In this document: positions 6,114 to 7,376 of the stretch, piece by piece
Layout of the letters: every line of letters starts with the position of its first letter
Position numbering within the stretch: the first letter of the stretch is position 1
DNA from: Psychrobacter sp.
GTDB lineage: Bacteria; Pseudomonadota; Gammaproteobacteria; Pseudomonadales; Moraxellaceae
Length of the DNA stretch: 7,376 nucleotides
Assembly: GCA_029256865.1 (NCBI GenBank)
Contig: JARIEH010000008.1
Location: 1 to 7,376, forward strand
Direction of reading: 5' to 3'
Translations under genes and position numbers: made by a program
Notes under the pieces: generated by a model
Seen by the model: only the letters and a program-made list of their open reading frames with translations
What the model was told of the DNA's origin: nothing
The model's database searches: none

Positions 6114-6209
6114 TTTACTAACCAACCGTGAACGAGTAATTACAGAGGAACAGTTATTACCTTATATAGATATTCAATTATTAAAACTTAACCATCAAGA
6201 AAGGATTCT
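6114..6209 (+). promoter_or_regulatory. Spacer between the TRAP receptors with a weak hairpin
   Basis: GTAATTAC (6136-6143) and GTTATTAC (6153-6160) pair over eight positions with one mismatch, leaving a nine-base loop. No T run follows, so termination is unlikely; it may affect mRNA stability between the two receptor cistrons. The last 28 bases (6182-6209) are the duplicated leader with AAAGGA (6200-6205). No convincing promoter was found. Confidence 0.3.
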
Positions 6210-7280
6210 ATGATGAAAACTAAGCTTTATACTGAAATAACTCTAGCTACTGTGATTACTATGTTTGGACTTACCTTATTAGGTTGTTCCAATAATGAGG
6301 AATCAGCTTCTGTCAATGGCGATTCAGATGAGGTTACCACTCTCAGGTTTTCGCACTTTCTGACTGCCAATGACAATATCAATACTGAAGGCTTCGAGCC
6401 TTGGGCCAGAAAGATTGAAGAAGAGTCAAACGGCCGTCTAAAAGTTGAAATCTATCCATCGTCCACTTTAAGTGAAGCTGGCGCTACTTATGATGCTTCT
6501 GCTAAAGGTACTATCGATATTGGTATGCAGGTACAAGGCTATACCGCTGGGCGTTTTCCTTTAACCCAAATAGTAGAGTTGCCGGGTATATCGAATACTG
6601 GACAGCAGCAGACCTGCATATTATATAAGCTTTATGATGACGGCATCATCTCTGGGGAATATGAGGACACTCATTTATTGTCTTTGATGGGTACAGGGCA
6701 AGGAGCGTTGCATACTATTGACACGGCGATTCGTACGCCAGCAGATATGAGGGGTTTACGTATCCGTCAGCCCTCAGTGGTTGCAAGTCATGTTATTGAT
6801 GCTTTAGGCGCAGCGCCCATTGGCATACCTGCTGGTGATATTTATACTTCATTACAACGCGGTGTCATTGATGGATTGGCAGTTACTTGGCAGCCTATTC
6901 AAGCTTTTCGTCTCGATGAGTTACTCAATACCCATACGAACATTCCTTTTTATAACTCCACCATTGTAGTATCTATGAATAAGGAAAAATACAACAGCTT
7001 ACCCAATGATCTAAAAAAAGTGATTGATGATAACTCAGGAATAGTTATGTCCAATCGTATCGCTAAGATATTCGATGATAGCAATGCAGAAGTTATGGCT
7101 GCTGCTCGTGCTAAAGGCGATACAATGATTGATATTCCTGATCCTTTGAACGATCCTAATTGGAGAGGGCCTCTACTCGATGGCACTCAAAGATATCTCA
7201 AAGAAGTAGCAGAAAAAGGCCTGGACGGTGAAGCGGTTTACGAGCAAGTAAAAGCCGCCAGCGCCGCCTGCAAAGTCTAA
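6210..7280 (+). CDS. dctP: TRAP transporter substrate-binding lipoprotein (DctP family), copy 2
   Basis: This 356-residue paralogue aligns with copy 1 without gaps; by hand count 295 residues are identical (about 83%). Divergence is concentrated in the first 40 residues (14 changes) while the mature part differs at 47 of 316. The lipobox is LLGC with C26, again followed by Ser. The Arg motif RGLRIRQPS (181-189), the YTSLQRGVIDG hinge (212-222), C136 and C354 are unchanged. Changes near the presumed ligand region include T198A, I199L, V204I, M206I, S209G, T211I and F225V, which could shift ligand preference; this is inference without a structure. AAAGGA (6200-6205) lies 4 or 7 bases before the two adjacent ATG codons (6210 and 6213). 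The probable membrane-subunit gene follows after 21 bases, so this copy is the one next to the rest of the transporter. Whether both receptors feed the same permease is unknown. Confidence 0.92.
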   Translation: MMKTKLYTEITLATVITMFGLTLLGCSNNEESASVNGDSDEVTTLRFSHFLTANDNINTEGFEPWARKIEEESNGRLKVEIYPSSTLSEAGATYDASAKGTIDIGMQVQGYTAGRFPLTQIVELPGISNTGQQQTCILYKLYDDGIISGEYEDTHLLSLMGTGQGALHTIDTAIRTPADMRGLRIRQPSVVASHVIDALGAAPIGIPAGDIYTSLQRGVIDGLAVTWQPIQAFRLDELLNTHTNIPFYNSTIVVSMNKEKYNSLPNDLKKVIDDNSGIVMSNRIAKIFDDSNAEVMAAARAKGDTMIDIPDPLNDPNWRGPLLDGTQRYLKEVAEKGLDGEAVYEQVKAASAACKV

Positions 7281-7301
7281 ACTATTGAAGGCAGCCCATA
7301 T

Positions 7302-7376
7302 ATGACAGCATTAATCAAAATCAGCACCCTCATCTCACGGTTGTGTCAGCTCCTTGGTGGTATCAGTCTCATCATC
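7302..7376 (+). CDS. Probable small TRAP membrane subunit (DctQ type), N-terminal fragment
   Basis: An ATG at 7302 opens a frame that stays open for 25 codons to the window end. GAAGG (7287-7291) precedes it by ten bases. The peptide begins MTALIKISTLISRL and continues into a hydrophobic LLGGISLII stretch, which looks like a short basic lead entering a first membrane helix. By position after a TRAP receptor and by this pattern, a four-helix DctQ-type small permease subunit is expected. A fused DctQM or another membrane protein cannot be excluded from 25 residues. Confidence 0.65.
   Translation, partial: MTALIKISTLISRLCQLLGGISLII

Larger units (their letters stand above)
5015..7280 (+). repeat. 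Tandem duplication of a TRAP receptor gene with its leader
   Basis: The unit 5015-6113 recurs at 6182-7280 with a constant offset of 1167 bases and no gaps in the coding part. Similarity starts about 28 bases before each ATG: over the first 36 bases of the unit (from TAAAACTTAACCAT to the start codons) only three bases differ, all transitions. It stops at the stop codons. The 68 bases between units (6114-6181) are unrelated to sequence before the first copy. Many silent differences in the coding parts show that this is an old duplication, not a recent one. Confidence 0.9.

Noticed and set aside
5015..7280. Mobile element as the cause of the receptor duplication
   Set aside because: No terminal inverted repeats, target-site duplications or transposase are visible at the edges; a simple unequal-crossover tandem duplication explains the pattern.
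1..7376. CRISPR array, tRNA, rRNA, phage or toxin-antitoxin genes
   Set aside because: No regularly spaced direct repeats, cloverleaf-like segments or recognisable genes of these kinds were seen on either strand.

Overview
The window looks like a stretch of chromosome from a Gram-negative gammaproteobacterium. The moderate G+C, Shine-Dalgarno leaders, tripartite (TRAP) uptake proteins with bacterial lipoprotein signals and the overall protein flavour suggest a Moraxellaceae member such as Psychrobacter. That placement is inference from style, not from a marker gene. All supported genes are on the + strand.

Layout: (1) 1-601 is the 3' half of an M14-family zinc carboxypeptidase, closed by a good intrinsic terminator (647-676). 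(2) 602-951 is a non-coding, AT-rich control region holding that terminator, several small inverted repeats and a likely extended -10 promoter for the next gene. (3) 952-4991 is a four-gene catabolic block: fumarylacetoacetase (fahA), a small VOC-fold protein carrying the extradiol dioxygenase signature, an FAD-dependent aromatic monooxygenase of the PHBH/MhpA class, and a 61-residue DUF2783-type protein. (4) 5043-7280 holds two tandem TRAP substrate-binding lipoproteins, about 83% identical in protein sequence and clearly a duplication. (5) 7302-7376 is the first 25 codons of what is probably the small TRAP membrane subunit (DctQ type), running off the window.

Read together, the TRAP system would import an organic, probably aromatic, acid. 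The flavoprotein would add a ring hydroxyl, a dioxygenase would open the ring, and FahA would hydrolyse the resulting fumarylacetoacetate-like product to fumarate and acetoacetate (or an analogue). No cupin-type homogentisate dioxygenase (HmgA) and no maleylacetoacetate isomerase lies in the window. The most interesting possibility is that the VOC protein is the ring-cleaving enzyme. The substrate cannot be read from the sequence.

The gaps inside the block are 154 bp (fahA to VOC), 102 bp (VOC to monooxygenase), 1 bp (monooxygenase to DUF2783), 51 bp (DUF2783 to first TRAP receptor), 96 bp (between the receptors) and 21 bp (second receptor to DctQ). Hairpins without U-tracts in the first two gaps suggest a single transcript that is processed or tuned between cistrons.
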